This document shows, in pieces, positions 1 through 11,580 of a stretch of DNA of 64,000 bases. This DNA comes from Tubiluchus corallicola. Taxonomy: Eukaryota > Priapulida > Priapulimorpha > Priapulimorphida > Tubiluchidae. The notes under the pieces were generated by a model, which was given only the letters and a program-made list of their open reading frames with translations, had not been told where the DNA came from and made no database searches. The position numbers and the translations under genes were made by a program. Every line of letters begins with the position of its first letter. The first letter of the stretch is position 1. The stretch covers positions 118,266 through 182,265 of the forward strand of contig JAQGDQ010000446.1 of assembly GCA_030141605.1 (NCBI GenBank), in the 5' to 3' direction.

Positions 1-3000
1 TGAATTTTCTATCATTTTGATATAATTATAAATATAACATATCTGGCACCAAATTTATTTTTGTCATGAGAATTCTTTGACAAGCATCCGTAAAATTTAC
101 AACAATGTAATGCTGTCGTTATAATTACACCTGTAGCTAGATATGACAAAGCAAGTTTTTATAGTGAGACTTTGGTGAAAACGTAGTTCGCGCTCACAAC
201 ATTACAATATGGCATTTGTCTAAACAAAGATGCCAACATGTGCATACAACTATTGTCATACTGGGGATAGAATTGGTTGTTTCTAGTAAGATATAGCCTA
301 TAGCCTAGTTAAGATATAGTCTAAAGCCTAAATTATCCCACCATCATGAAAAGTAATATGCCTTACCTGCACACACAGTTCCGTCTCCAGCATAACCCTG
401 ATCGCACGCACACATAAAGCTGCCATCTGTGTTTTGACAAATACCATGTTTCGCATCACAGTTATGAGTACCGTCTGCACATTCATTTATATCTGTTCAA
501 AAAACTGATTTCTGAATTCTCCAAAAACTACAAAATTACACATTGCATAATCAGTTTGCTGTAGGTTACAAAGCCACGACCAGCTATTCGTAATGATCAG
601 CTTTAGATGCAGTTGTAATCAATAAAATGTCTACAACACGTGACTAGCAAATAGTGCTAGAAACAAAAACAAATTCATGTTATATATCTTACTAGGTTTA
701 GACAACTGATTGGCACGTTTCCTACGTCTTATCATTTCCTTCTCAGGAATAACCCTGCTCAGTTGCACATGTAAAGCTGCCACTCTCATTAGCAATTATC
801 TTCACTTGCAGTTACAATAATTAATAAAAAAATTTATACTCTGTCCAACAAAAGTGTCAAAACGCGAAAATTATTCTTTCTATAAGGGTTGCTAATTACA
901 CAGTTTTCCTAACAAAATCGAGTTTGATGGCATATTGGTTATATTGTCCATTATTGTTACTATAAGATAACCTAGAGTAAATGGCAAATATTCTGCACAA
1001 TATACACTAAACAGAAATTTCTGACATTACGAAGTCAAATCAATTTTGGTGTCGCTAGCCATTGATTCAACATTTCCACACATGTCCATTTAAATATGAC
1101 GTCACGATAATTGATCAAAAATTAGGCTGGTGTCAAATTTTTAGGTCTCAATTACAGATCAACGCCAGTAACCGTGTGGACAGTCACTCACCAGTCCGGC
1201 AAATAATCAGATTTTACCTGTAACTTCAATAGCGGTGCAAATAGTCCCATCTCCAGTATAACCCTGGTCGCATTTGCAAGTAAAGCTACCGTCAGTATTT
1301 TCACAGACGCCATGTTCCACATCACAGTCATGAGTACCGATTACACATTCATCATTATCTTAAAAAGCAGACAGGCAAACTAAGGTAGTATCTACACAAC
1401 CAGATCATCTGCTCAACACCTGTTGCACTGTTACCTGTGCAAGTATTGTTATTTGTAATAATGTGATTTGTAACAAAACAGAAAAATTTACGTCAAAATT
1501 AGACTAATCGTGAGCAAATCTTTTGTAAAATTTAGGCTAATGGCAAATTTAGGCTTTAGACTATATCTTACTAGAAACAACCAATTCTATCCCCAGTATG
1601 ACAATGGTTGTATGCACATGTTGGCATCTTTGTTTAGACAAATCCCATATTGTAATGCTGCGAGCGTGAACTACGTTTCACGTAAGTCTCGATATAAAAA
1701 CTTGCTTTGTCATATCTAGCTACAGGTATAATTATTACGACACAATTACACTGTTGTAAATTTTACGGATGCTTGTCAAAGAATTCTCATGACAAAATTA
1801 AATTTGGTGCCAGATTTGTTATATTTATAATTATATCAAAATGTTAGAAAATTCACAAAAAATGGGTGGTATCCAGTCCCAATTTTTCTGCACACAAATT
1901 TGGTTGTGTTGTACAGAAAGAGATGTAGAAAGAAATGACACAAGCCAGAACAACATAATCGTTTTTACAACGTAATTTTCAACTACGAATTTTTGTCACA
2001 AAGTAATATTCAGCGGCAGTTTGATTATAATATTAGCACATAAAAACAAAATAACAAAAATAAATTGTGGTAACATTCAATATGCAGTCTTCTTCATAAT
2101 GTATTGTAATCTATGCAGAAATTATAGTTTTATTGCAGAGATTATAGTGCTGGCCAAGAAATTAATTATAACAATTTCCTTTGCTGTTAAATAAACCACT
2201 TCCTCAGTATTTTGACTTCTTTATGTTAGGCCATCGATCATCAAAAGTACAAGTGCAAAGATTTTAGTTCACAAAGATTTGCAAACAATATATAAAATCC
2301 ACCCATAAGAACAAAAAATTAACCAGTTTATTAAAAACAAATCAAGAAATGCTTTAAAAATATATGTAACAAGTTAGCAGGATCAGGAGAACTTAAACTG
2401 CTTCAGTGATTGAGGCATTTTAGGCTCACTATAGCTTTGATATGGGAAACCAGCGCAGTTACAATGCAGTATATTCTCATGATCATGTTAACTTATTGCA
2501 AACATATTTACGCTTTTCTTGATTCCGTTCCACTAAACGTGTTATTTTCTGTTCGTATTGCCATTTTCTGAATATCGTTTGCAAACTGGACTGAAATCTG
2601 TGTTATTTTTTGCTTACGCATTCTGAAAGGTTTCTATCAGAATATCAGCAAACACTGGGACTGGATACCACCCATTTTTTGTGAATTTTCTAACATTTTG
2701 ATATAATTATAAATATAACAAATCTGGCACCAAATTTTTTTTGTCATGAGAATTCTTTGACAAGCATCCGTAAAATTTACAACAGTGTAATGGTGTCGTT
2801 ATAATTATACCTGTAGCTAGATATGACAAAGCAAGTTTTTATAGCGAGACTTTGGTGAAAACGTAGTTCGCGCTCACAACATTACAATATGGCATTTGTC
2901 TAAACAAAGATGCCAACATGTGCATACAACCATTGTCATACTGAGGATAGAATTGATTGTTTCTAGTAAGATATAGTCTAAAGCCTAAATTATCCTACCA

Positions 3001-6000
3001 TTATGAAAATTAGTATGCCTTACCTGCACACACAGTTCCGTCTCCAGCATAACCCTGATCGCACGCACACATAAAGCTGCCATCTGTGTTTTGACAAATA
3101 CCATGTTTCGCATCACAGTTATGAGTACCATCTGCACATTCATTTATATCTGTTCAAAAAACTGATTTCTGAATTCTCCAAAAACTACAAAATTACACAT
3201 TGCATAATCAGTTTGCTGTAAATTACAAAGCCACGACCAGCTATTCGTAATGATCAGCTTTAGATGCAGTTGTAATCAATAAAATGTCTACAACACGTGA
3301 CTAGCAAATAGTGCTAGAAACAAAAACAAATTAATGTTATTTATCTTACTAGGTTTAGACAACTGAATGGCATATTTCCTACGTCTTATCATTTCCTTCT
3401 CAGGAATAACCCTGCTCAGTTGCACATGTAAAGCTGCCACTCTCATTAGCAATTATCTTCACTTGCAGTTACAATAATTAATAAAATTTTTATACTGCGT
3501 CCAACAAAAGTGTCAAAACACGAAAATTATTCTTTCTGTAAGAGTTGCTAATTACACAGTTTTCCTAACAAAATCAAGTTTGATGGCAGATTGGTTATAT
3601 TGTACATTGTTGTTACTATAAGATAACGTGGGGTAAATGGCAAATATTCTGCACAATATGCACTAAACAGAAATTTCTGACATCACGAAGTCAAATCAAT
3701 TTTGGTGTCGCTAGCCATTGATTCAACATTTCCACAAATGTCCATTTAATTTTTGACATTGGATTAGCAGAAAATAATGATGTAATATTTTTCACAATTA
3801 CTTTAATGCTGCTTTCTCATGTTACTGTGCGTAATATAAGCTGCTAAACTCTTGCCTTAATTACAGAAGTATCCAACAACATAGGTTTCTCTTCTCAGAA
3901 ACGAAAATCAGACATACATTTTCATATAATTATGTGTAAATACTTATTGTTACATTAATTATTACATAACAAAGCTAAGTTACTGAAGTAAGACACAATT
4001 GTGAAATGCTATCAATGTGTTCCTAATTGATGGATAAATTACCAATAATGGAAAGGTGTTTATAATGTAATCATCCCTTTCTTCTGTTTAATAATCCCAT
4101 ACATTTTACTCTTGCATCATTCGTTCTCGTCTCCATGGACTGCATTTTGTTTAACCTCTACCTAACTGTTTTGACAACTTTTTTCAAGCCTTGTAAATAA
4201 ACCTTGTATGAATAACCAAGAAAAATTGTGAAACACAAGATAGAGATCTGAAATTTTACAATTTTTCAAGAATCGCATACAACAAAGTTCTGCATCCATT
4301 ATTCACTCCCCTTAGGTGCGTGTGATCTCTAAACTCCAATGACACAAAATGAATAATCGTTCATTAAATGTGTATCATATAACAACAATCACTAACGCAT
4401 TTTTGTGGTAGTCCCCATGTACGTTGTTTAATTTAAACCTGCGGGATATAATGGTGGTCTTTGGTTTTTCACAGGCTTCGAGTATGTCTGTATCTGAATT
4501 TTGATTTTTATTTAAAGTTGTACACCGACAGGCATTATCATTCGGTGTCGTCAACAAATTGAAGTAAATTATATGTATTTCTATTTAGAACGAGATTGCT
4601 TAGCTAATTTATGCAAATTGAAAACAGCAAAGGTCCCAGAATAGAACTTTGTGGCACTCGGCATGTTATTGTTTAAGACCAAGAAAGACAGTTAGGCCCT
4701 ACTCATCTGACTACTTCGATTTTATTAGATAGATAATTTTGAAATCAGCCAAAATCAAACGTCGAATGCCATAATGTGGAAATTTGTGGAGAAGAACTGA
4801 GAACTGTAGATTTGTTTTTGCTGTTTTGATAGTTTGTTCATATACCTTAGTGCTAACACAGTGAAGATACTTTTCGAATGCCAAATCAATTATTATCAAG
4901 AACATGAAAGATGATTTTATTGCCCTATGTATGGTCATTTAAAACACACACATCATAAAATTTCCAAAATTTGTCTAAAATAGTTTAAAGAGAATATATT
5001 ATTAGAGAACATTTAACTCTTGGCAACAATAACAGGCCTTGAATTAATTCTGCTGTGTGCCCACAGGTTTGAAGATATAGTATTTGTTGTGCATGCCAAG
5101 ATGATGGTGATTACCAAGAATATTATGATTGTACAAGTATTTGTTAAAACGTATACACTTCTCCCAAAAATTAGCGAGAAACGATAAAAGCAAAACAGGC
5201 CAGTAATTATTTATCTAACAAATGTATTCTAGCCATTCTGCTTTTTTGTGAAAATTTCCTTTTAACAAACCCTTTCCTTAATTAGCCTTTTATTAGAACA
5301 TGACAATAAACAGTATGGTGGTGATGATGATAATGGTGATGGTGGCCATGATTCTAATGATGATGGTGATGATGGAATGATAATGATACATAACTGTAAT
5401 GATTATGTTGGTGATATTTATAATCATGATGAAGATTATGACAATGTAATGATCACAATAATGTGAAAGATAATGAAGATTCCATTGGTAATCAAAATAG
5501 TTCACAAGACACTTTTGAAGCCAAAGTAACAGCAAAAATTACAAATGCAAATAGCTACTTTGAAATGCACAACCATTGCCGTGTCCGTACGAAGTGTTCT
5601 TAAAATTATTAGAGCTTAAAGTTCTTTAAGATTTTAGCAATGGTGCCCAAAGTCATTACAATGACTTTGGACGAAAACAAATACGCGTGCTGTCTTTGAA
5701 GTATAACTATCAATTCAAACATTATTTAAAATTGACCCTGTCTGACAAATTTCTAGCACTATGTACATCCTTGTATCCAACACCTACCCTCAGCTGAGCC
5801 CATGCACGTGACACCGTCTCCAGAATAACCTGTGTCACACTCACAGGTAAAACTCCCATTGGTGTTTCGACAGATGCCATGTTGTGCATCACAGGTATGA
5901 ACATTGGTTGCACATTCATCTAAGTCTAAAAAGAGAGCACGTAGTTGAAGAAAAAGTCTCAATAAATTCTGTGTTATATATAACGACAAATTAGTGACTA

Positions 6001-7420
6001 AATCAATGATTAGTTAGTAAATCATTAACATCTCGAAACGAGCAAACATTAGCAACACAAATTATAGGCTACAGATAAATTTCACATCAAAAGCAGTTTT
6101 ATATTTTCCATTTTACAAGTAAAACTCGTTGATGTTACCCTTCGTCTTTCAGTAAAACGGTGCATGCACCCGAGCCTGCATTGAATTAGGCATCTACACT
6201 TACATAACCAAACTCCGCTAATCCTGGAAGGCATGAGTCCTCCAGTTTCAATATGCTCGAGAAACAACGTTGCCAACGTTGCAAACTTTCTACTTCGTTA
6301 AAAAGTTTGAATGAAATATTTCATTAAAAAACAATACCCTTAACTATCTCACGTTGCAAGAAAAATTAACCAGAAGGTACGGCAGACATATTATTCACAC
6401 TTACCTACACATTTTGTGCTGATATCTGTGCACTGAAGAAGGAATACTATTAGCGTAAAGAAAGACACAGGATATATTTTTCCAAATTGTTGCACCTGAT
6501 AAAAAGGCAAAGATTATTGTGCGCACATCTAGAGTATCTGGGGGAATTTCGTCAAACTCTCCATCTAACTCATATACATTTTGGCAATCAAAAAATTAGA
6601 TAGGTGTAGCAGCTACCACCGCTACAAAACAATGCCATCTATTGACAGCCATCTGTAAACTAATATGTTGCAGTCGTACTGGCTAACACTTCACACCTTT
6701 ATCGATTTAGTATTTCCTACTAACTAACAAACATGGATATGTGAGTTCAAATCCTGAATTTGACGAAATTCTGCTAGATACTCTAAATAAGGGCACATGC
6801 TAAAAAACTAAAAAAGTGAAAGTTTCATCACCCCAAAAAACAGCTTTTCAAGTTATTCCCATGCCTGAATTCCTACTACTCAAGTGGGTCAAAATGCTTT
6901 TAAAGACGTATTAAAATTTAGTTTGCTGATCGTCCAGATTAACCCTTTCATACCCGTTGTATCCCGTGGGATACAAGAATATTTTCTGCCTTTAAAATTA
7001 ATAAAATCATAAAACTGACAGTTATTTGATCTGTTAATAGTTATTTTGATTTAAGCCAATAACAACAGACTAAAAATGGTGATAAAATGACAAACTAGAA
7101 AATCAACATAGCACAAAAAACTGCGCAAGGCACAGTACTTTAGAGATGACTTTGTACAGATCAACATAGCGTGTATACTAAATGTCTTAAATACTTTAAA
7201 AAATTATCAGCAGTTGCAAAATGAAGCCGATTTTATGCTTACATTGAATCCCAATTTTTTGCTTTTGTTGTGTCTTTAAAAAAGTCGGACTTTGTTTTTT
7301 CTTACTAAAAAAGTAATTTGGGACTGAAAGGGTTAATGGAGACAATATTTCCTGTCGCTTACATTATATTGTTACCTTTAGAAATATTATAATCCCGAAA
7401 AAATAGCACAGCCTTACCAT
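1..7420 (-). CDS. Secreted calcium-binding EGF-repeat protein, 5' part of gene (runs off left edge)
   Basis: Minus-strand gene reconstructed from splice sites. The start codon (7418-7420) is the last codon of its exon and is followed directly by a GTAAGG donor. It joins exon 6405-6495, giving a 31-residue N-terminus with a hydrophobic core (FFTLIVFLL) that looks like a signal peptide. EGF exons follow at 5788-5925, 3024-3149, 1218-1358 and 367-492. All are phase 1-1, so they can be added or skipped without breaking the frame. Each EGF has six cysteines and begins D-x-N/D-E-C, the calcium-binding signature. The product is probably an extracellular matrix or cell-surface protein of the fibrillin/fibulin/nidogen type. 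The class cannot be decided because the 3' exons lie outside the window. Domain identity is certain; whether every exon is used in one transcript is inferred. Confidence 0.8.
367..492 (-). CDS. EGF gene, cbEGF domain exon 4
   Basis: Same 42-codon module as 3024-3149, differing by a single silent-type change in the exon. Acceptor AACAG and donor GTAAGG are intact, so both copies look usable. Confidence 0.8.
742..835 (-). pseudogene. Relic EGF exon, copy 1
   Basis: The minus strand encodes ESGSFTCATEQGYS followed by a stop, the C-terminal half of an EGF module. The first cysteines are missing and no intact frame remains. The same broken sequence is present at about 3395-3488, so it decayed before the block was duplicated. 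Confidence 0.55.
1218..1358 (-). CDS. EGF gene, cbEGF domain exon 3
   Basis: Encodes DNDECVIGTHDCDVEHGVC, then NTDGSFTCKC and GYTGDGTIC followed by TAIEVTG. The exon is 141 bp, phase 1-1, with acceptor TTTTTAAG and donor GTAAAA. It lies outside the duplicated block, so it has no second copy in the window. Confidence 0.8.
1543..3000. mobile_element. Fold-back element with ~345-bp inverted arms
   Basis: The left arm 1543-1886 is the reverse complement of the right arm 2655-3000, from the outer TTTAGGCTTTAGACTATATC to the inner GGGTGGTATCCAGTCCCA. A unique AT-rich spacer of about 770 bp lies between them and has no transposase-like frame. The start of the window (1-340) is the right arm of another copy. 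Looks like a non-autonomous fold-back or long-TIR DNA element; the superfamily is unknown. Confidence 0.7.
3024..3149 (-). CDS. EGF gene, cbEGF domain exon 2 (duplicate of 367-492)
   Basis: Encodes DINECADGTHNCDAKHGIC followed by NTDGSFMCAC and GYAGDGTVC. The exon is 126 bp, phase 1-1, with acceptor AACAG and donor GTAAGG. It is almost base-identical to the exon at 367-492, and the introns on both sides are duplicated too, so this is a recent segmental copy. Confidence 0.82.
3395..3488 (-). pseudogene. Relic EGF exon, copy 2
   Basis: Second copy of the degenerate EGF half-module at 742-835, with the same stop codon after GYS. It is carried along by the block duplication. Confidence 0.55.
3750..5787. 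other. EGF-gene intron, no element recognised
   Basis: AT-rich intron between EGF exons. The only structure seen is a degenerate GAT/ATG-rich stretch at about 5300-5480. Short reading frames here have no recognisable similarity. Confidence 0.6.
5788..5925 (-). CDS. EGF gene, cbEGF domain exon 1
   Basis: Encodes DLDECATN..., then CDAQHGIC, NGSFTCEC and GYSGDGVTC. Six cysteines are in EGF spacing, with the calcium-binding D-x-D-E-C start and the usual aromatic/Gly loop near the end. Acceptor TTTTTAG and donor GTAGGT give 138 bp in phase 1-1. Confidence 0.85.
6405..6495 (-). CDS. EGF gene, signal-peptide exon
   Basis: The acceptor TTATCAG lies before 6495 and the donor GTAAGTG after 6405. The exon holds thirty codons plus one base (phase 0 in, phase 1 out). 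It encodes a short polar start, KIYP, a hydrophobic stretch FFTLIVFLL, then QCTDISTKCV. The phase 1 exit matches the phase 1 entry of all EGF exons. Confidence 0.7.
6530..6785. mobile_element. Small TIR element (MITE) in EGF-gene intron
   Basis: Termini TAGAGTATCT and AGATACTCTA are inverted, and the match continues inward through GAATTTCGTCAAA / TTTGACGAAATTC. Total about 256 bp with no coding capacity. Confidence 0.6.
6939..7336. mobile_element. piggyBac-like MITE, family PB1, copy 1
   Basis: Flanked by TTAA on both sides. One end reads CCCTTTCATACCC with an adjoining near-palindrome TATCCCGTGGGATA; the other reads CCCTTTCAGTCCC after reversal. TTAA duplication and CCC-type ends are hallmarks of the piggyBac superfamily. 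About 390 bp, no transposase. Confidence 0.75.
7418..7420 (-). CDS. EGF gene, coding part of first coding exon (ATG only)
   Basis: CAT at 7418-7420 reads ATG on the minus strand and is followed at once by the donor GTAAGG (7412-7417). The rest of the exon is 5' UTR. An acceptor-like or TATA-like TTTTATAG lies near 7477-7485, so the upstream edge of the exon is not settled. The ATG was chosen because the next exon opens in phase 0 and continues straight into a signal peptide. Confidence 0.6.
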
Positions 7421-7499
7421 TTTGTTCAGTCCAACTTAATAAGTCTGCTGTAGCTTTTCCATACAATAGAGTTACCTATAAAAAGAACTCAGTTTAAAG

Positions 7500-7870
7500 T
7501 TGATCACATTTTCGTTTTTGCATCAGTAATAATTTTCAATCACGTAATCATCACCATCAGCATCGTTATCATCTTTGCCTCTTTCTCATTTTTACTGTAC
7601 TCGCCGCACCCATTTAAGAACGGAATAAAGCCAGATGCATCTGTTTACCTGTAAACTAAATTCTCGCGTAAATAGTAAAACTGTACAGGTATGTAACCCA
7701 GATTTAGTAGGCAGTATTGTTTTTCTAACCATCTTGTTTGAAGCCACGCCTCGTATGGAGTTGAAGATTATTATTTTTCTATGGTGTGAAACAAATTTCA
7801 GATAAACTTCAATTCCTCGTTCTCTTTGATACTTCCTTGACCACTAAATTCTTCAGTTATATTAATTATT
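7500..7870. other. Presumed 5' flank of EGF gene
   Basis: Unique sequence upstream of the EGF gene's ATG exon. No clear promoter motif beyond the TTTTATAG noted at about 7480. Confidence 0.3.
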
Positions 7871-7879
7871 ATCATTATC

Positions 7880-8139
7880 GTTGTGGTAATCATCACCACC
7901 ACCACCACCATCATCATCATCGTCAACGACAACAACAACATCATCATCACCGTTATCGTCGTCATCATCAACAACAACAACATCATCAGCATCATCAGCA
8001 TCAACGACAACAACAACATCATCATCACCATTATCATCGTGATCAAAAACAACCACAACAACAACATCATTATCCTCATCGTCATGATCATCACCGTTAT
8101 CGTTGCCATCATCGTCATCATCATCATCAACAACAACAA

Positions 8140-8171
<32 letters not shown>

Positions 8172-8550
8172 GTTATCGTTGCCATCATCATCATCATCAA
8201 CGACAACAACAACAACATCATCATCATCATCATCACCGTTATCGTTGCCATCATCATCATCATCAACGACAACAACAACATCCTCATCACCGTCATCGTC
8301 GCCATCATCATCATCATCAACGACAACAACAACAACATCGTCATCACCGTTATCATTGCCATCATCGTCATCATCATCATCAACAACAACAACATCATCA
8401 TCATCACCGTTATCGTTGCCATCATCGTCATCATCATCATCAACAACAACAACAACAACAACATTATCATCATCATCGTCATCATCAACAACAACAACAT
8501 CATTATCATCATCATCGTCATCATCATCAACACTGTCATCAATCTCGATG
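7880..8550. repeat. Compound CAT/CAA trinucleotide microsatellite
   Basis: About 670 bp of interspersed (CAT)n, (CAA)n and CGT/CCG variants. Larger blocks of the type CATCAT...CAACGACAACAACAA recur. All the long frames here are low-complexity His/Gln, Asn/Ile, Asp/Val or Ser/Thr runs. Confidence 0.95.
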
Positions 8551-8599
8551 GGCAATGAGTCTATAAAATCTTCGTGATTACAAGTTATGATAAGTAGTA

Positions 8600-9255
8600 T
8601 TACTAAACTCACCAAAATCCAAACGCAAACCTATAGTCAGTAGACCTTCGAATCAGACAACCAAATATGAATGCAAGTCTGATATTATGCTGAAGGAATT
8701 GAAAGGACAGGGTGCTGTGAAGGAAATGGTGACGCAAATGAGCTTTGTTATCAAGAGCTGGTTAATTATTAAACATGCAAAGATCAGCTCCGGTGAAATG
8801 ACGTTAGTTGAAAAGAATGCAGAGCAACTCTTTGATAACGATGACGATCACAATAGATTATTTCAATCATCATGTTTCCATACAACTTCATTGTAAAAGC
8901 TGCAATAAAAGCTGATGATGACATTGACAAGACGAAACCTTGCTGCTTCTATGTTCACATGGCTGCATGAGATGTACATCACGATTTAATGAAAGAATTT
9001 AAATTAATAATGCAGGTGAGCTATTATGTTCTACAGGCAGTGTCAGATAATCCAATAGGCTAGTATATTATCTCATAGGCTCACACTCTGGCAACATTTT
9101 GTTTTTTCACAACAATTGCATTGAAATATATGCTAATTTGATTTGCAATAAACAGCAAAATAGTGGTGTGTCTTAAATAACATTTTTATTGACAAACGAA
9201 AGATAGTTATTCTAATTTATTAAAAGAATTTGTAATAAGTTTACTTCAAGCTATG
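8600..9255. other. Intergenic, nothing recognised
   Basis: Unique AT-rich DNA. A 69-codon frame at 8687-8896 has no recognisable features. Confidence 0.5.
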
Positions 9256-9273
9256 TAAATGTTGCTAAAATAT

Positions 9274-9765
9274 CTTATCCTTCTTCCCCCGCAACGTGCG
9301 GGGTCGCCGTTGTGAATGAGTCTTCTCCACGCATTCCTGTTGTTGACCATCTCTTCATTTATGTCTTCCTTTCCCACATGATCTTCACCGACTCTTCTTT
9401 TCAGGTGTCCATACCATCGCAATCTTGCAAGGCTTCCACTACTTTTACTGTTCCTCTGATATTATTATTTCTAATTTTATCACTTCTTGTTATTCCCACC
9501 ATTCATCTCAACATCCTCATCTCCACCACACCCATTTTCTTCTCTTCGGTTTTCTTTAGAGAAGCTGCTTCCAGCCCATAGATTAGAGCGGGTCTGACCA
9601 CTTCTTTGTGGACTTTCCCTTTAAGTCTCACCGACTTATTCATAGAAACTTTTGGCGCAGTTTTTAAAGGCGGATGCCCTTCCTGACCCTAACCCTCCCT
9701 ATTTATCCGGGCTTGGCACCGGCACTGAGTTGGGCTGGCTTGCCCCCCCCCCCCAGTGGCTAGGT
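9274..9765 (-). mobile_element. RTE-like LINE 3' fragment, copy 1
   Basis: The minus strand encodes broken reverse-transcriptase C-terminal motifs (ALIYGLE, then MLRWMVGITRSDKIRN, then IRGTVKVVEA). The insertion is bounded by a perfect 18-bp direct repeat, TAAATGTTGCTAAAATAT, at 9256-9273 and 9766-9783. 5'-truncated, dead copy. Confidence 0.8.
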
Positions 9766-10099
9766 TAAATGTTGCTAAAATATATCACCAATAAAAAATA
9801 TTCACACATGTGCAAGCGAGTTAAAGGGTGGCTCTGTCTGAGAGGCGCTCATAATTTCAATAGCCTTGGAGCCCCAGAACGTCACGATCCAATCCTGACC
9901 TATAAGCGCTGCAGCTTTTGGCTAACGAATCTTCAGCAGCAAAAAAATAAATTGCAATTTTTGAAGAAGATCAACATTTGAAAAAAGGCAAACGTGTTGC
10001 TGCTGTTGCTTTATAAGTCTTCATAACAACAGCGCCATTGTTTGTAACCTCTTCTACAGCAGCGCAAAGTTTATCTCTTTTTACCAAGGTGATATTCTT

Positions 10100-10325
10100 G
10101 TTGTTCTTGTAGCTGTCATTGCTACTGTTGCTGCTGCTGTCATTGGTGGTGGTTGTGGTAGTGGTGGCGGTGGCGGTGGTATTGGTATTGGTAGGCTTAT
10201 TGGTGTTGGTGGTGGCGGTGGTATTGGTATTGGTAGGCTTATTGGTGTTGGTGTTGGTGGTGGCGGTGGTATTGGTATTGGTAGGCTTATTGGTGTTGGT
10301 GGTGACGATTTTGATAGCAGTCTGA
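10100..10325. repeat. GGT-rich minisatellite
   Basis: Repeats built from TTGGTATTGGTAGGCTTA and GGTGGTGGCGGT, about 42 bp per full unit, with three clear units. Frames through it are Val/Leu- or Pro-rich low complexity. Confidence 0.85.
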
Positions 10326-10329
10326 TCGG

Positions 10330-10825
10330 AGAATTCATTTCTTCATATTTGAGTCATCTGGATGCTTCTTGTCACATTCAAACAAAAAACTCCTTGACAG
10401 GGAATGTTTATTGCTGTGTGGGGATAGTAAATGCTTGCTTATGTCTAAGGATTATGCTTGTGTTATAAAGTATATTTCAGTTGCCATTGTTATTATGTTT
10501 CTGTTAAAAGATTGTTATTTCAGTTCAGTTTTATTTCAGTTATTTTCAGTTTGATTCTTTTATTATGCACTTATTATTACTGTGTATGAATTGTACTAAC
10601 ACGTTATAAGCATATCAATTTAATGTCATTCGTAACAATTTAGTTTTTATTATAAGCAGTACTAACACTATTACACTGTAGCATAGCGCCTATAGAAATG
10701 TTCATCACTAACCAAAGGGCAGCTGACTAGATGACCAATTGGTCTTTCGATGCCCTTTCTTCACATTTTTGTTTCCAAATTAATTATATTATAACTGTTC
10801 GTGTGTTACAAGATAAATAAAAGAT
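10330..10825. other. Intergenic, possible LINE tail
   Basis: No gene seen. The last part (ATAAATAAAAG before the TTA array) resembles a LINE 3' end followed by its tail. Confidence 0.35.
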
Positions 10826-10968
<143 letters not shown>

Positions 10969-11199
10969 TAAATAAAGGTATCATGGTTGATTTTTGCTAA
11001 TAATGTAGAGAACTGGCAACATTTCACAGCTTTCGCAACGTAAGGATGGTTATTGACTTGAATGGAATTCGCACCGTGTAAGAAACTTACGATGCATACT
11101 CTATAGACATTTAGCTTTTTGACAAATACCTGCTATCGTCTGCTTTAAGTCAATATTTCTTACTCGCCCTTAGTTGGAAACCCTAAGACCGAAAATGTG

Positions 11200-11415
11200 C
11201 CCAACTAATATGGCGCTGCCAGACGTAGAGACGTCTTACCAAGTGTAGATGTATTTAAGAAAAGGTTAGACAAGCATTGGGCTGGGAAAGACACCTGGGA
11301 AAGAGGCCTTGCAATTACAAGGCCTATCTTGAGGATACGGATACGAACATGTATACACGACTTGGCTAGAAATTTACTTTGCCAAAATAACATAAACTAA
11401 CATAAGGTATAAGGT
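11200..11415 (+). mobile_element. CR1/L2-like LINE 3' fragment
   Basis: The plus strand encodes SVDVFKKRLDKHWAGKD, which resembles the usual end of non-LTR retrotransposon ORF2 (NSFKNRLDKHW type). It is followed by a short ACATAA-type simple tail. 5'-truncated. Confidence 0.55.
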
Positions 11416-11417
11416 AA

Positions 11418-11580
11418 GACAACTTGTTGCGCAACATCTGTCCGAGAGAAGTTGCCAAGCCGTTCACACGTTGCAACTTTACTCTCAGAGAGAAGTTGCC
11501 AAACCGTTCACAACTTGCAAATTTACTCTAAGGGAGAGAAGAGCGGGAGAGAAGTCTCTACGTCCGAACGCGTCGTTAAC
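11418..11580. mobile_element. MITE remnant of the GCGCGTTCAGACGTAGAG family
   Basis: Contains GAGAGAAGTTGCCAA-type internal repeats and ends CTCTACGTCCGAACGCG, matching the centre of the palindrome at 50133-50308. Degenerate at its left end. Confidence 0.45.

Larger units (their letters stand above)
1..1095. repeat. Duplicated block, copy 1
   Basis: Near-identical to 2690-3747: fold-back arm, EGF exon, relic EGF exon and intron sequence in the same order and orientation. Copy 1 has a small extra repeat near 295-325. Similarity stops abruptly after the shared TGTCCATTTAA. Confidence 0.85.
2690..3747. repeat. Duplicated block, copy 2
   Basis: Direct copy of 1-1095, offset by about 2.66 kb. 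Differences are scattered single bases, consistent with a fairly recent unequal exchange. Confidence 0.85.

Noticed and set aside
6730-6775. tRNA-like B box (GAGTTCAAATCCTGA)
   Set aside because: No matching A box or cloverleaf; it is part of the inverted end of a MITE.
7786-8615. Long overlapping frames (His/Gln, Asp/Val, Met/Leu, Ser/Thr rich)
   Set aside because: All are translations of the CAT/CAA microsatellite in different frames; no unique sequence.
9810-9930. Possible tRNA-derived SINE head
   Set aside because: Only loose resemblance to Pol III boxes, no cloverleaf, no second copy in the window.
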